Both the position numbers and the translations under genes were made by a program. The notes beneath the pieces were generated by a model, which was given only the letters and a program-made list of their open reading frames with translations, had not been told where the DNA came from and made no database searches. Shown here in pieces: positions 7,601 to 15,412 of a stretch of 64,000 bases of DNA. Every line of letters starts with the position of its first letter. Within the stretch, counting starts at the first letter, position 1. The DNA is taken from the NCBI RefSeq assembly GCF_017303295.1, contig NZ_JAFKOK010000003.1:248001-312000 (forward strand). Direction: 5' to 3'. This DNA comes from Rhodobacter sp. NTK016B (GTDB lineage Bacteria > Pseudomonadota > Alphaproteobacteria > Rhodobacterales > Rhodobacteraceae).

Positions 7601-8574
7601 CCCGCATTTCACGTGAGGAGGTCAGCCACATCGTGGCTGACCTTGAAAGCCGCTTCATCGCTCACGACTCCTATCGTGACCTCCAAGATCAGATCGATGA
7701 TATTTTCTACCGGCGCAAGGCGCATATGGCGGCCGGGCGGATGCCCGCGGAACGAGGTATTGTTGTCATCGGGAACGCCGGGGCTGGCAAGACGGTCAGT
7801 ACAACGCATGCCTTGGAACAGCATCCCCAAATTTCGTATGGGTCGCCCCTGCGAGAAGCACTGACCGTTCGGCTTGAGGCCGGTGCAACGATCAAAGGGG
7901 TCGGCGTCGATACTCTCGATGCGTTTGGTTACGAGAGTAAGAGCGAGCGCAACGCGCATTCCATCTGGCAGCAGGTGATGCGCCAAGCGCGGGCGCACAA
8001 GACCTTGTTCTTTCACTTCGATGAGGCCAAGCACATCCTGAGATCCAAGTCGAAGCATGATCTGGACCAGGTTATGCTCGTGTGGAAATCCTGTCTGGAA
8101 TACGCCACCTGGCCTGTCAGCCTGATCTTGAGTGGGACCTGCGAACTCCTGGACCTGATCAATAGGGATGATCAGCTGAAGCGGCGGTTTGAGCCCGTGC
8201 ATTTCGCCCCGATGACATACGCCGCGCATGGGCATGAGGTTGGCAGTGTGCTGGAAGCCTATCTCTCGACAGCGAAGCTAGGACGAGGGCAGTCTTTTCA
8301 GGCTGCGTCCTCTGTTCAGCGTTTGCTGCATGCTTCCCGGTACGAGTTCGGGCTGACGACGCGTCTGATCATCGAGGCCATCAAGATCGCGTTGCTTGAG
8401 GGGAGTGCTTCGGTGGAACAAGCGCACTTTGCGACCGCCTATCGTAAGCAGAAAGGCTGTGTGGACGCATTGAACCCCTTCATCGTGGAGAACTTCCGCG
8501 CCATCAACACCGGGCAGCTGTTGGGCAGCGCGGACCTCGAGGCGCCGCCAGTCAAGGCGAGGGGCGCGGCATGA
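7597..8574 (+). CDS. tnsC: TnsC-like AAA+ transposition regulator
   Basis: The 325-residue AAA ATPase has Walker A GNAGAGKT at 59-66 and Walker B-like TLFFHFDEAKHI. The sensor-1 region LILSGTCELLDLINRD and an arginine-rich DDQLKRRFEPVHF follow, as in TniB/TnsC proteins. It forms ATP-dependent filaments on target DNA and links target selection by TniQ to the TnsAB transposase. Its start overlaps the tnsB stop, and its stop overlaps the tniQ start (ATGA in each case). Length fits the shorter TniB-like group rather than Tn7 TnsC (about 550 residues). Confidence 0.9.
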   Translation: MTRISREEVSHIVADLESRFIAHDSYRDLQDQIDDIFYRRKAHMAAGRMPAERGIVVIGNAGAGKTVSTTHALEQHPQISYGSPLREALTVRLEAGATIKGVGVDTLDAFGYESKSERNAHSIWQQVMRQARAHKTLFFHFDEAKHILRSKSKHDLDQVMLVWKSCLEYATWPVSLILSGTCELLDLINRDDQLKRRFEPVHFAPMTYAAHGHEVGSVLEAYLSTAKLGRGQSFQAASSVQRLLHASRYEFGLTTRLIIEAIKIALLEGSASVEQAHFATAYRKQKGCVDALNPFIVENFRAINTGQLLGSADLEAPPVKARGAA

Positions 8575-10445
8575 TCCGTCGCTTGCCGATCCTGGTAGCG
8601 TTGGTGCCGGGGGAAACCCCGGCGTCTTTCGCATCACGGCTGGCCTGGGCCAACGGCCTTTCTTTCGCATCGGAGTTTTGTGCTGATCAGGGTTTTGCGC
8701 TGCAGGCTCTTGCTGATGGCGAGGAGCGCGCGCTGTCCATCCTTGCTCAGCTTGGTGGTGTCGTTCGCGCCGAGCTCTTGCGAGGGCTCGTGGCCAAGAC
8801 CTCGGCCGGTCAGTACCTGGTCGCCGGGCAACTTGTTGAGAAGCGGTGGATCACACGTAGACGGCTGAGGTTTTGCCCGAAGTGCGTGGCCGAAGACATT
8901 ACGACGTCATCGGTGGATGGTGCCGCTCAAAAGTGCGTTTGGCACATCCCTTCGATCCTGGCCTGCCCGCAGCATGGATGCAGGCTCCACGAGGACGAGA
9001 GCTATTCGCATAGCCGGGGCCCACACGACTTTGCGGGCCGCATTCGCGACCTGGGGCTTGAGCCTGAGGAACTGGAACAACTGGTCGTTCCTCAGGCGCC
9101 GACCGGTCTGGAAAGTTATCTGGCTCGCAGAATGTCAGGTGAACGCCAAGACCGCTGGCTAGATGATCTGGGCTTCGGTGCCGTAGCACTCGGTGCCGAG
9201 ATCCTGGGCATCGTGGACCTCTTCGGGGTTGGGGCGAAGCCGAAGTTCTTGTCGGAAGGCGACAAGAGCCAGGCAGGTGCGCGGGGCTTTGAAATCTTGT
9301 CGCGGGGTGAGCGCGGGCTGCGAGATTTGCTTGAGGCCATCCATTGTGACGCTGGATCGCCGGTCTCCCTGTCCCGCAGGCACTATGGCTGTCTGTTCAA
9401 CTGGCTGGAGCAGTCACACGCGGATCAATATGAACCCTTGAGAGCCATCGTGCGGGATTTCATGGCGGAGACGTACCCCATTGGTGCAGGGGACATGCTC
9501 TTCGGCAAGCCGTGTGCCGGTCGGCGCGTCTACAGTGTCGAAGCTCTGCGTCGTGATCTGGGACTGGGATATCGTCAAACGTTGGAGCTGTTGCAGGCCA
9601 ACGGCTTCCTGACTTCTGGTGGCGATGTCGGCAAGGGCGCGCTTCTCGATGCGCGGGCGCTGAAGCCAATCGTCGAGCGCTTCTCCGGGGCCATTTGCCA
9701 AGTTGCTGCGCAAAGAAGGGTCACTGCTCCCAGGGCTCAGTTCGATGCACTCGTTGCGGGCGGTATCCTGTCACCGATTGCCGGATCGCCCGTTGGGCGT
9801 CCCTATTACGACGAAGGCCAGCTTGATGCATTCCTCGCCAGCATCAAACCTCGCGTCGAATTGGGCGAAGGTGATGGCGGTGCGGAGCGCCTGGTCGGGA
9901 TTCAGACGACCTGCCGGAAAGCCGTCGCAGGCGCGGCTGACGTTGTTCGCTTGATCCAGAAGGGGGCGCTGAAAACTGTCGCCAAGTCATCTGAGGAAAG
10001 TGGCTACTTGTCTGTGCGGCTGGACCCACAAGAGGTTGCCGAGGCGTTGCGTCTGCTCAAGCCAGAAGGCTACCTTCGGTCCACGCTAGCACGTTATCTG
10101 GGGATCAATGAAGCTGCCGTCCGGTATTTGGTGGAGGCGGGCCACCTGACGCAAGTTCGGGCACGGCACCCGCACTCACGGAAGTCGATCAAGGTTGTGA
10201 CCTACGAATCCGTCGATTGTTTCCTGGACCGATATGTCCCCTGCAAACATCTTGCTGAATTCGAAGGCGAAGGCACGCGGAGTGTCGGTGATCAACTCGA
10301 AGCAATCGGGTTGAAGCCGCTGCCGTTGTCACCAGCGGGTAGGGGGCGTGTGTTTCTGCGCGCCGACGTGTCGCTGGGTCGACCGGAGCTAGAAAAGCGC
10401 TTGCGATCACTGCACCACGATAAGATAGCTTGGCCTGACCTGTGA
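8571..10445 (+). CDS. tniQ: TniQ/TnsD-family target-selection protein
   Basis: The 624-residue protein has an N-terminal TniQ domain with the zinc ligands Cys102/Cys105 (RFCPKC) and Cys132/His135 (ACPQHG), preceded by the typical WHIPSIL strand. A long C-terminal region contains at least two further HTH-like segments, for example RSTLARYLGINEAAVRYLV. This length is closer to DNA-binding TnsD than to the roughly 400-residue TniQ of CRISPR-associated elements. It would therefore recognise a specific attachment site directly. It is the last gene of the tns operon; no TnsE or Cas genes follow. Confidence 0.88.
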   Translation: MIRRLPILVALVPGETPASFASRLAWANGLSFASEFCADQGFALQALADGEERALSILAQLGGVVRAELLRGLVAKTSAGQYLVAGQLVEKRWITRRRLRFCPKCVAEDITTSSVDGAAQKCVWHIPSILACPQHGCRLHEDESYSHSRGPHDFAGRIRDLGLEPEELEQLVVPQAPTGLESYLARRMSGERQDRWLDDLGFGAVALGAEILGIVDLFGVGAKPKFLSEGDKSQAGARGFEILSRGERGLRDLLEAIHCDAGSPVSLSRRHYGCLFNWLEQSHADQYEPLRAIVRDFMAETYPIGAGDMLFGKPCAGRRVYSVEALRRDLGLGYRQTLELLQANGFLTSGGDVGKGALLDARALKPIVERFSGAICQVAAQRRVTAPRAQFDALVAGGILSPIAGSPVGRPYYDEGQLDAFLASIKPRVELGEGDGGAERLVGIQTTCRKAVAGAADVVRLIQKGALKTVAKSSEESGYLSVRLDPQEVAEALRLLKPEGYLRSTLARYLGINEAAVRYLVEAGHLTQVRARHPHSRKSIKVVTYESVDCFLDRYVPCKHLAEFEGEGTRSVGDQLEAIGLKPLPLSPAGRGRVFLRADVSLGRPELEKRLRSLHHDKIAWPDL

Positions 10446-10578
10446 TGCTAAGTTTTCTCAATGGAGTGACCCGCGTTCCACCTGTCTAAGTCACTCGCGT
10501 AAGACACAGCATGGCGCTAGGAACTAATAAAATGACAGACGCCGAACTTTTGACGATCGTGCAGAAGTGGAAGTGACA
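10446..10578 (-). repeat. right transposon end (tniQ side)
   Basis: The 133-bp non-coding end terminates in TGACA. Read inward it starts TGTCACTTCC, has a second TGTCATTTTATTAGTTCCTAG at about 10,535-10,515, and contains GAGTGAC/GTCACTC inverted at 10464-10470 and 10490-10496. Recurrence of TGTCA and GTTCCTAG suggests spaced TnsB sites, not individually defined. Confidence 0.6.
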
Positions 10579-10583
10579 TTAAG
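10579..10583. repeat. right copy of 5-bp target-site duplication (TTAAG)
   Basis: This copy matches TTAAG at 4163-4167. Removing the element and one copy joins AATGTAGG-TTAAG to CCAAAGTG, a simple intergenic sequence between the divergent metallophosphoesterase and HEPN operons. Confidence 0.75.
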
Positions 10584-10676
10584 CCAAAGTGCACTGCGGC
10601 AGTCAGATATCTCCACTTTCTTACTGTGCTAAATGTTGGTGAGCGTTAGGTTCGATAAAATTGGAGGTGCCCGATT

Positions 10677-11015
10677 TTGAGAAATGATATCGCAAGTCAG
10701 GTCAATAGATTCAAATTTGAATTGTTGACCATGTCCGTTCAGGATGTTCGAGAATGGAATGCATTTGGCGACATTGATCTTGATGGGTTCTGCGAGAAAC
10801 TTTGGGGTCATTCTGAACGCTCCCCAGATCTCCAGACATCTAATGGATACCGGGCCGAAGACGATCCCACCTCGCCAATCAAAAAAGCGTTCGGCAGAAC
10901 GGTGTCCCTGCGTCTGCAAAACCTTTCGCCGAGACGGCGAGAATGCGTTCTGAAAATTTTTCTTTTTGGAAGCAATGAGATAAAGGATGGATTGGACGCG
11001 GAGGTCAAGATTTAG
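10677..11015 (+). CDS. small protein of unknown function, first gene of HEPN operon
   Basis: The 112-residue soluble protein has no family I recognise. It is rich in charged residues, with a basic stretch SLRLQNLSPRRRECVLKIF near the C-terminus. TTG is the probable start: GGAGG at 10663-10667 lies nine bases upstream. The TAG stop (11013-11015) directly abuts the ATG of the next gene, indicating translational coupling to the TPR-HEPN protein. Such small coupled partners often regulate or neutralise a toxin, but that is inference from position only. Confidence 0.6.
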   Translation: MRNDIASQVNRFKFELLTMSVQDVREWNAFGDIDLDGFCEKLWGHSERSPDLQTSNGYRAEDDPTSPIKKAFGRTVSLRLQNLSPRRRECVLKIFLFGSNEIKDGLDAEVKI

Positions 11016-12578
11016 ATGGAGAGGCGCTCTCTCATCGAAGAGCTACACGCACTCATGGATGAAGATCCTGCCGCCGCTCTGGCACGGATTCGCGAGCTCG
11101 GAGATAGCCCTGAAGAAGCTTTTGCCTCCGCTGCCATACTCATCGACTGTGGCGGGCACCTAGGCAACTCCATAGCCATTAACAGGGGCGTGGAAATACT
11201 GGAAGAGTTGCGCAAGAGCACCAAGCCGGACCCAGGCCTCGCCTATAACCTTGCCAATGGTTTGCAAACCCGTGCGCGGCTGATCTATGGGCCGCACTCT
11301 CCCTATTTTGGCCAGTCTTTTGAGGACCACTTTCAAGCTAGAATTCGCTTCGGGGAGGCCGCTCGATCGCCACATGCACCGTTTGATTTGGCCTCTCAGG
11401 CGCTAACCAATATGGGTACGCTGTTGCAGGATACCTCACGTTGGATTGAGGCATTAGACCACTTTCGAGAAGCCCAATATGTCTGTCCGGAGAATGCCGT
11501 AGCAATGCTCAAAGAGCTCACGTTGCTTCAGCATCTTGGACAATTGTTCCAGTCAGACCCGCATAACTACCAGTGTTACGGCCATATACCGACGCTGGTC
11601 AATAGAATACGTATCCTCGCAGTAAACATTGAGCGTAACCTAGACACGCTTACCGCTTTCTCTGGGACAGCAGCGCTTACATTCGCGCAGCAGCAAATTG
11701 CGATGGCAAAAGCGCTTCCGTCCAGTTCTCAGGGACCGATCGAGAAGCCCTTTTTTCAGTTCGTCTCCAAGCATCAACTGGCGTTGTTTTTGCATTGCGG
11801 CGCGGAAGACTTTGACGCGGGGATTTTCGATGTGCTGACCATCCCGACCATTACGAGAACAATGGATGATGAAGATGGCGTACCGGAAATCTATGCCATG
11901 CTGAACGTGATGAAGGCCGATTTTGCTTTTGCGCGGCAGGTCTACTTTGAGGTCCTCGAAGATGACACTGACACGCCCTACCTTGAAACTACGACTCACG
12001 GGGACACATTGGATTACGCGCTTTACGGGGTGCGCTATTCGGCACTGACCAGTGCGCAGCGCATCGCCTTCGACATCCTGGATAAAGTGGCAGTCGCCAT
12101 CGCCTGTTATCTAAAAATGCCCAAGGCTCATAAGGTGAGCTTCGCAACACTCTGGGGGCGCATAGAAAAAGGCGGATCGTTTCGGTTTCACGATGAAATC
12201 GCTCGATGCCTTGCCAAGGGCAATTTCGGCCTGATAGCCCTACACAACATTTTCCATGATATGTCGAGTGATAATAGCCGAGGTGTCGGTATCATGGAGG
12301 CGCACAAGAGCTATCGAAATTCCTCCACACACCGTTTCACGGTGCTTCATGATTTTGGCAAGCAAGAACGCAAGTCCCCTTCGCTTGCAGTGGACCATCA
12401 GGACATCATGGAATTTGAGCGGATGACACTGGACTCACTGAAGCTTGCTCGTTCAGTGATATTCTACCTTGTGGACATGATCATGTTCGCGGAAGCGACG
12501 AGGCCAAAGCGCGATACTGGCATCACAGTCCCAATGTCAGTTCCCGATCATGCGTACATTCGCGGCCGGTACGATTGA
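11016..12578 (+). CDS. TPR protein with LA2681-type HEPN domain (putative RNase effector)
   Basis: The 520-residue protein has N-terminal helical repeats of TPR type (for example EEAFASAAILIDCGGHLGNS, ALTNMGTLLQDTSRWIEALD). Its C-terminal alpha-helical domain includes the HEPN signature R-N-x3-H at Arg434-Asn435-Ser-Ser-Thr-His439. The preceding YSALTSAQRIAFDILDKVA segment matches LA2681-like HEPN domains. HEPN proteins of this class are metal-independent RNases in toxin-antitoxin and abortive-infection systems. The intact R/N/H triad suggests an active nuclease. It is coupled to the preceding 112-residue gene and followed by a cyclotransferase-like gene after 62 bases. GC content is lower than in the core genes. 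Confidence 0.75.
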   Translation: MERRSLIEELHALMDEDPAAALARIRELGDSPEEAFASAAILIDCGGHLGNSIAINRGVEILEELRKSTKPDPGLAYNLANGLQTRARLIYGPHSPYFGQSFEDHFQARIRFGEAARSPHAPFDLASQALTNMGTLLQDTSRWIEALDHFREAQYVCPENAVAMLKELTLLQHLGQLFQSDPHNYQCYGHIPTLVNRIRILAVNIERNLDTLTAFSGTAALTFAQQQIAMAKALPSSSQGPIEKPFFQFVSKHQLALFLHCGAEDFDAGIFDVLTIPTITRTMDDEDGVPEIYAMLNVMKADFAFARQVYFEVLEDDTDTPYLETTTHGDTLDYALYGVRYSALTSAQRIAFDILDKVAVAIACYLKMPKAHKVSFATLWGRIEKGGSFRFHDEIARCLAKGNFGLIALHNIFHDMSSDNSRGVGIMEAHKSYRNSSTHRFTVLHDFGKQERKSPSLAVDHQDIMEFERMTLDSLKLARSVIFYLVDMIMFAEATRPKRDTGITVPMSVPDHAYIRGRYD

Positions 12579-12640
12579 ATCGAGACGGGAAAGGGAGCAC
12601 ATATCTTTGTTCGGTCATCCCAAAAAAAAGGCATTGGAAA

Positions 12641-13168
12641 ATGACCATAAAGTACTTCGCCTACGGTTCCAACATGCTCGAAGGACGCCTGCGACAACGC
12701 TGCCCGTCCGCGCGTGTGCTCGCCGTGTCACAGCTCAAGGGTTGGGCACTGTCCATGCATAAACGAAGTAAGGATGGATCGGGCAAGGCGACAATCGCTC
12801 CTTCTAGCGAACCGAGTACATCTGTTTTTGGCGTGCTCTACGAGATAGATAGTGACGACCTTGACCCGCTAGACCGCGCCGAAGGCCATGGACGTGGCTA
12901 TAACCGGGTTTCGATCAAAGTTGCTATGGCCAGTTCTGGTGAGACCGTGACGGCGATCACATATCTCGCAGAAGAGGGCGCAATCGACTCGTCCCTCTAC
13001 CCCTACAATTGGTATGTGAAGCTGATTGTGGCTGGGGCTAAAGAACATGCTCTGCCCCATGGCTACATCGAACAACTTTCCTGTATTCATGCGAAAGCAG
13101 ACCCCGTACTGGCTCGACCAAGTCGGCGTCAGGCTCTTGCGCTGCTCAAAGAATGGGAAAACCGATGA
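12641..13168 (+). CDS. gamma-glutamylcyclotransferase-like (GGCT/AIG2) protein
   Basis: The 175-residue protein starts TIKYFAYGSNM, the signature substrate loop of GGCT folds, and has the catalytic-type glutamate Glu81 in LDRAEGHGRGY. Known relatives release 5-oxoproline from gamma-glutamyl peptides or gamma-glutamylamines. ATG at 12641 is chosen over an upstream in-frame start at 12575 because the YGSN motif normally lies within the first ten to twelve residues. It sits between two HEPN genes, and its stop overlaps the next start as ATGA, so it belongs to that module. Its role there is unknown; removal of a modification or antitoxin-like activity are possible. Confidence 0.8.
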   Translation: MTIKYFAYGSNMLEGRLRQRCPSARVLAVSQLKGWALSMHKRSKDGSGKATIAPSSEPSTSVFGVLYEIDSDDLDPLDRAEGHGRGYNRVSIKVAMASSGETVTAITYLAEEGAIDSSLYPYNWYVKLIVAGAKEHALPHGYIEQLSCIHAKADPVLARPSRRQALALLKEWENR

Positions 13169-13806
13169 CCGTTGCCACACCCGACACCACCAAAATAGCT
13201 GGCGCGCAGACAGTTGCGGGCTGGAAAGCCCTCCGGACAAAGTTGGATGCTGCGCCATCCAAAGAGCTTTGGGAGGAAGCCTTTGAGGAATTCTATAGAG
13301 CTCGCCTTAAGACTCGATATTTTGATCCGGTCGAGACCTTGGAGAAGAATGCGACGCATAGTGGTGAAGGTTTTGCCATCGTCGCCATACTATGCTCGCT
13401 GATCGAGTTTCTTGAATCCACGTTGCAAGGAAAGACGTATCGCTACAGGCGCCGAAACGACCCGGTCCTGACAATCCACGAATATGAAAAAAGCGGAGCA
13501 ATCTTCGAGAATTTTCTCACGACGGGGGCCCCCTTCAGTGCTGTTTTTGACAAGAAATTGGCCAAGGACTTCTACACGAACGTCAGATGTGGGCTGCTCC
13601 ACGAGGCACGGACTAAAGGTGGATGGCTGATACATACGGGTAAAGACACCGACCCGATGATCGACACTACCAAGAAGATCATCAATCGAAAGTGCCTACA
13701 GAAGGGCTTTGGCGAGTTCATAGATTCTTACAAAATTTCGTTGTTTGCCGATCAAACGCTCCAAGATGCCTTCAAAAGGAAAATGGACAGTCTGTGCATT
13801 GAATAG
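13165..13806 (+). CDS. second HEPN-like protein
   Basis: The 213-residue helical protein has DFYTNVRCGLLHEARTKGGW near residues 135-153. It contains R-x4-H (Arg141 to His146), matching the RCGLLH form of the HEPN active-site motif. Start is taken as ATG 13165, which overlaps the preceding TGA (ATGA), rather than ATG 13153. It is the last gene of the four-gene operon. A HEPN fold is inferred from the motif and helical character; whether it acts as nuclease or as a structural partner of the first HEPN cannot be told. Confidence 0.6.
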   Translation: MTVATPDTTKIAGAQTVAGWKALRTKLDAAPSKELWEEAFEEFYRARLKTRYFDPVETLEKNATHSGEGFAIVAILCSLIEFLESTLQGKTYRYRRRNDPVLTIHEYEKSGAIFENFLTTGAPFSAVFDKKLAKDFYTNVRCGLLHEARTKGGWLIHTGKDTDPMIDTTKKIINRKCLQKGFGEFIDSYKISLFADQTLQDAFKRKMDSLCIE

Positions 13807-14138
13807 CAGACTGGCCCCTGTTTTTTTCGCCTAGACTAGCGCCTCAACAAGATCGTGATCCTGTTGAGGCTAGGTGCGACGAAGCTTGCAAACAGACCCA
13901 GCTCCTGTTGCGCCGTGCCTGGCTTTTAACCACTCACAAGTCAACTTCGGAACTGTGGGTACCAGGCGGATGAGGGAGAGCGAAGTCGGTTGCGGGGCCA
14001 TTCTTTATGAAATTCTGCATCAACAAGCTGCGCCACTGGAACTAAGTGGCATTGAAAAGAAACGATTTTTGAGATTTCGATAGGTAATGCCGCATGCAAC
14101 GCCACAGGGCTTCTCTGCGGTGACCTAACCGCTCCAAG
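13807..14138. other. island-to-core junction, non-coding
   Basis: About 330 bp between the HEPN operon and the core genome. It contains an inverted repeat at 13841-13870 (GCCTCAACA...TGTTGAGGC, nine-base arms) and a T-run at 13820-13827. GCCTGG and CCAGGC occur as a further loose inverted pair near 13,916 and 13,969. A 69-codon open frame at 13874-14083 has no recognisable feature. No tRNA, integrase or clear attachment site is visible, so the island boundary is approximate. Confidence 0.5.
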
Positions 14139-14182
14139 ACGGAAAACCACCGGCTGCATTGCAGTCGGTGGTTTTCCGTTTC
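14138..14182 (-). terminator. long hairpin at the end of the NagZ-like gene
   Basis: ACGGAAAACCACCG at 14139-14152 pairs perfectly with CGGTGGTTTTCCGT at 14166-14179, with further CTGCA/TGCAG pairing inside. It directly follows the minus-strand stop. The T-rich arm rather than a trailing T-run may make it function in both directions, shielding the core operon from the island. Confidence 0.65.
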
Positions 14183-15410
14183 AGCGGTGGGCGTCACCGG
14201 GGAGGTTTTCGCACCCGGCAGCCTTGGCGGACATCTGAATGCGCATTGCTCTGACGCGCGCGGCAGCGGCCATGATCTGTGTTTCGGTCAGGGTGCCCTG
14301 ATTGATGGCCTTGCGTACCCAGCGGACGGCGCGTTGGGGGAGCAGGGTGTCGTAGCCGAAAAGGTTCTTGATCATGATCAGGTCATTTCCGGCGGCGAGG
14401 GCCCGCACGACGGCGCATCGCCGGCCCATTTGGTGACGGATCGCATCCATGTCGATATCGTCCGTGATCACGACGCCCGCGTAACCGAGTGTCCCGCGCA
14501 GAAGCCCCGTCACGATGGGGGCCGAGAGGGTGGCGGGCCGTCCGTGAGTGGACAGACGGTCGAGGCGCAGATGGCCCATCATGACCATTGCGGGGGGATG
14601 AGCCGAGGCGAACAGGCGCGCGAAGGGGGCCAGCTCGGCCTCGGTCCAATGCGCGGAAATGTCCGCGACCCCGTGATGGCTGTCGCTGACCGAGCGGCCA
14701 TGGCCGGGAAAATGCTTGGCGGAACACAGGATGCCCGCGCTGGCGAAACCGCTGACAAAGGCCGCCGCATAGGCGGCGATACAGTCCGGGTCGGTGCCGT
14801 AGGCGCGTTTGGGTTTGCCGATCACCGGGTTGTCGGGATCGTGGATATCCAGAACAGGGCCGAGATTAACGTTGAAGCCAAGTGCGGCAAGATCCTGTCC
14901 CGCTTTGGCGTAAAGCCGCTGCGCCTCGGGTGGCGACAAGCGCTCTGCGACTATTTGGGCGGCGGGCAGTTTCGTGAGGCCGCTTAGCTTTTTCAGGCGC
15001 TGAACCTTGCCGCCTTCATGGTCGATGGCGATCAGCGTCTGGAGGCGGTCGTCGCGAAACAGGCGCATCAGCCCGGTCAGCTCGTCAATCGCACCGACAT
15101 TCTGCGCGACGAAGAACACCCCGCCGACCTGACCGCGCCTGACCTGCCGGGCCAGCAGCCGGGCCGAGGGCGAGCGGGCCGTTGCGCCGTAAAACCCGAT
15201 GACAAGCAGCTCTGCCACCGCGTCTGCCAGCGCGTCTCGCGGGCGAAACAGGCCGAACCACGCGACGGGGTAGGTGAGCGTCGCAAGCCCGAAGCCGAAC
15301 AAGGCGCGCGCGCCACGCCAGAGCGTACGTGCGCGCGTGCGCAGTCCGCCGGGCGCGCGGAACGTGACCTTGCTCAGGCGCTGCAGGGCCGTAGTGAAAG
15401 ACACGGCCAC
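14181..15410 (-). CDS. NagZ-like GH3 beta-N-acetylhexosaminidase, membrane-anchored
   Basis: The 409-residue glycoside hydrolase family 3 protein has the DHEGGKVQRL substrate segment, KHFPGHG followed by SDSHHGVADIS (the mobile His-containing loop of NagZ) and the nucleophile motif VITDDIDMD. NagZ removes GlcNAc from muropeptides during cell-wall recycling. Unlike cytosolic NagZ it has a basic N-terminus and a hydrophobic segment ALFGFGLATLTYPVAWFGLF at about 36-55, suggesting membrane attachment. The start is GTG, two bases after the stop of the Mur-ligase/NRPS gene, so it is the last gene of that operon. A separate housekeeping NagZ probably exists elsewhere; this copy is likely dedicated to the operon's product. 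Confidence 0.85.
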   Translation of the reverse strand: MAVSFTTALQRLSKVTFRAPGGLRTRARTLWRGARALFGFGLATLTYPVAWFGLFRPRDALADAVAELLVIGFYGATARSPSARLLARQVRRGQVGGVFFVAQNVGAIDELTGLMRLFRDDRLQTLIAIDHEGGKVQRLKKLSGLTKLPAAQIVAERLSPPEAQRLYAKAGQDLAALGFNVNLGPVLDIHDPDNPVIGKPKRAYGTDPDCIAAYAAAFVSGFASAGILCSAKHFPGHGRSVSDSHHGVADISAHWTEAELAPFARLFASAHPPAMVMMGHLRLDRLSTHGRPATLSAPIVTGLLRGTLGYAGVVITDDIDMDAIRHQMGRRCAVVRALAAGNDLIMIKNLFGYDTLLPQRAVRWVRKAINQGTLTETQIMAAAARVRAMRIQMSAKAAGCENLPGDAHR

Positions 15411-15412
15411 CG

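Larger units (their letters stand above)
4168..10578 (+). mobile_element. Tn7-like transposon (TnsABC-TniQ), complete, no cargo
   Basis: The 6411-bp element begins TGTCAGAACT and ends AAGTGACA, so both ends show the 5'-TGT...ACA-3' termini typical of Tn7-type elements, flanked by TTAAG on both sides. It contains an HTH regulator and tnsA, tnsB, tnsC and tniQ in four-base overlaps. Non-coding ends of 144 bp (left) and 133 bp (right) are the right size for arrays of TnsB sites. The 8-mer GTTCCTAG occurs in both ends in the same inward orientation, 66 and 54 bases from the tips, and is a candidate TnsB site. No passenger gene is inside. The ends were found by eye; the coincident termini and duplication make them likely. 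Confidence 0.8.

Noticed and set aside
10584-13806. HEPN operon as cargo of the Tn7-like transposon
   Set aside because: By Tn7 gene order, cargo would be expected on the tniQ side, but the TGACA tip and TTAAG duplication at 10574-10583 place the transposon end before these genes.
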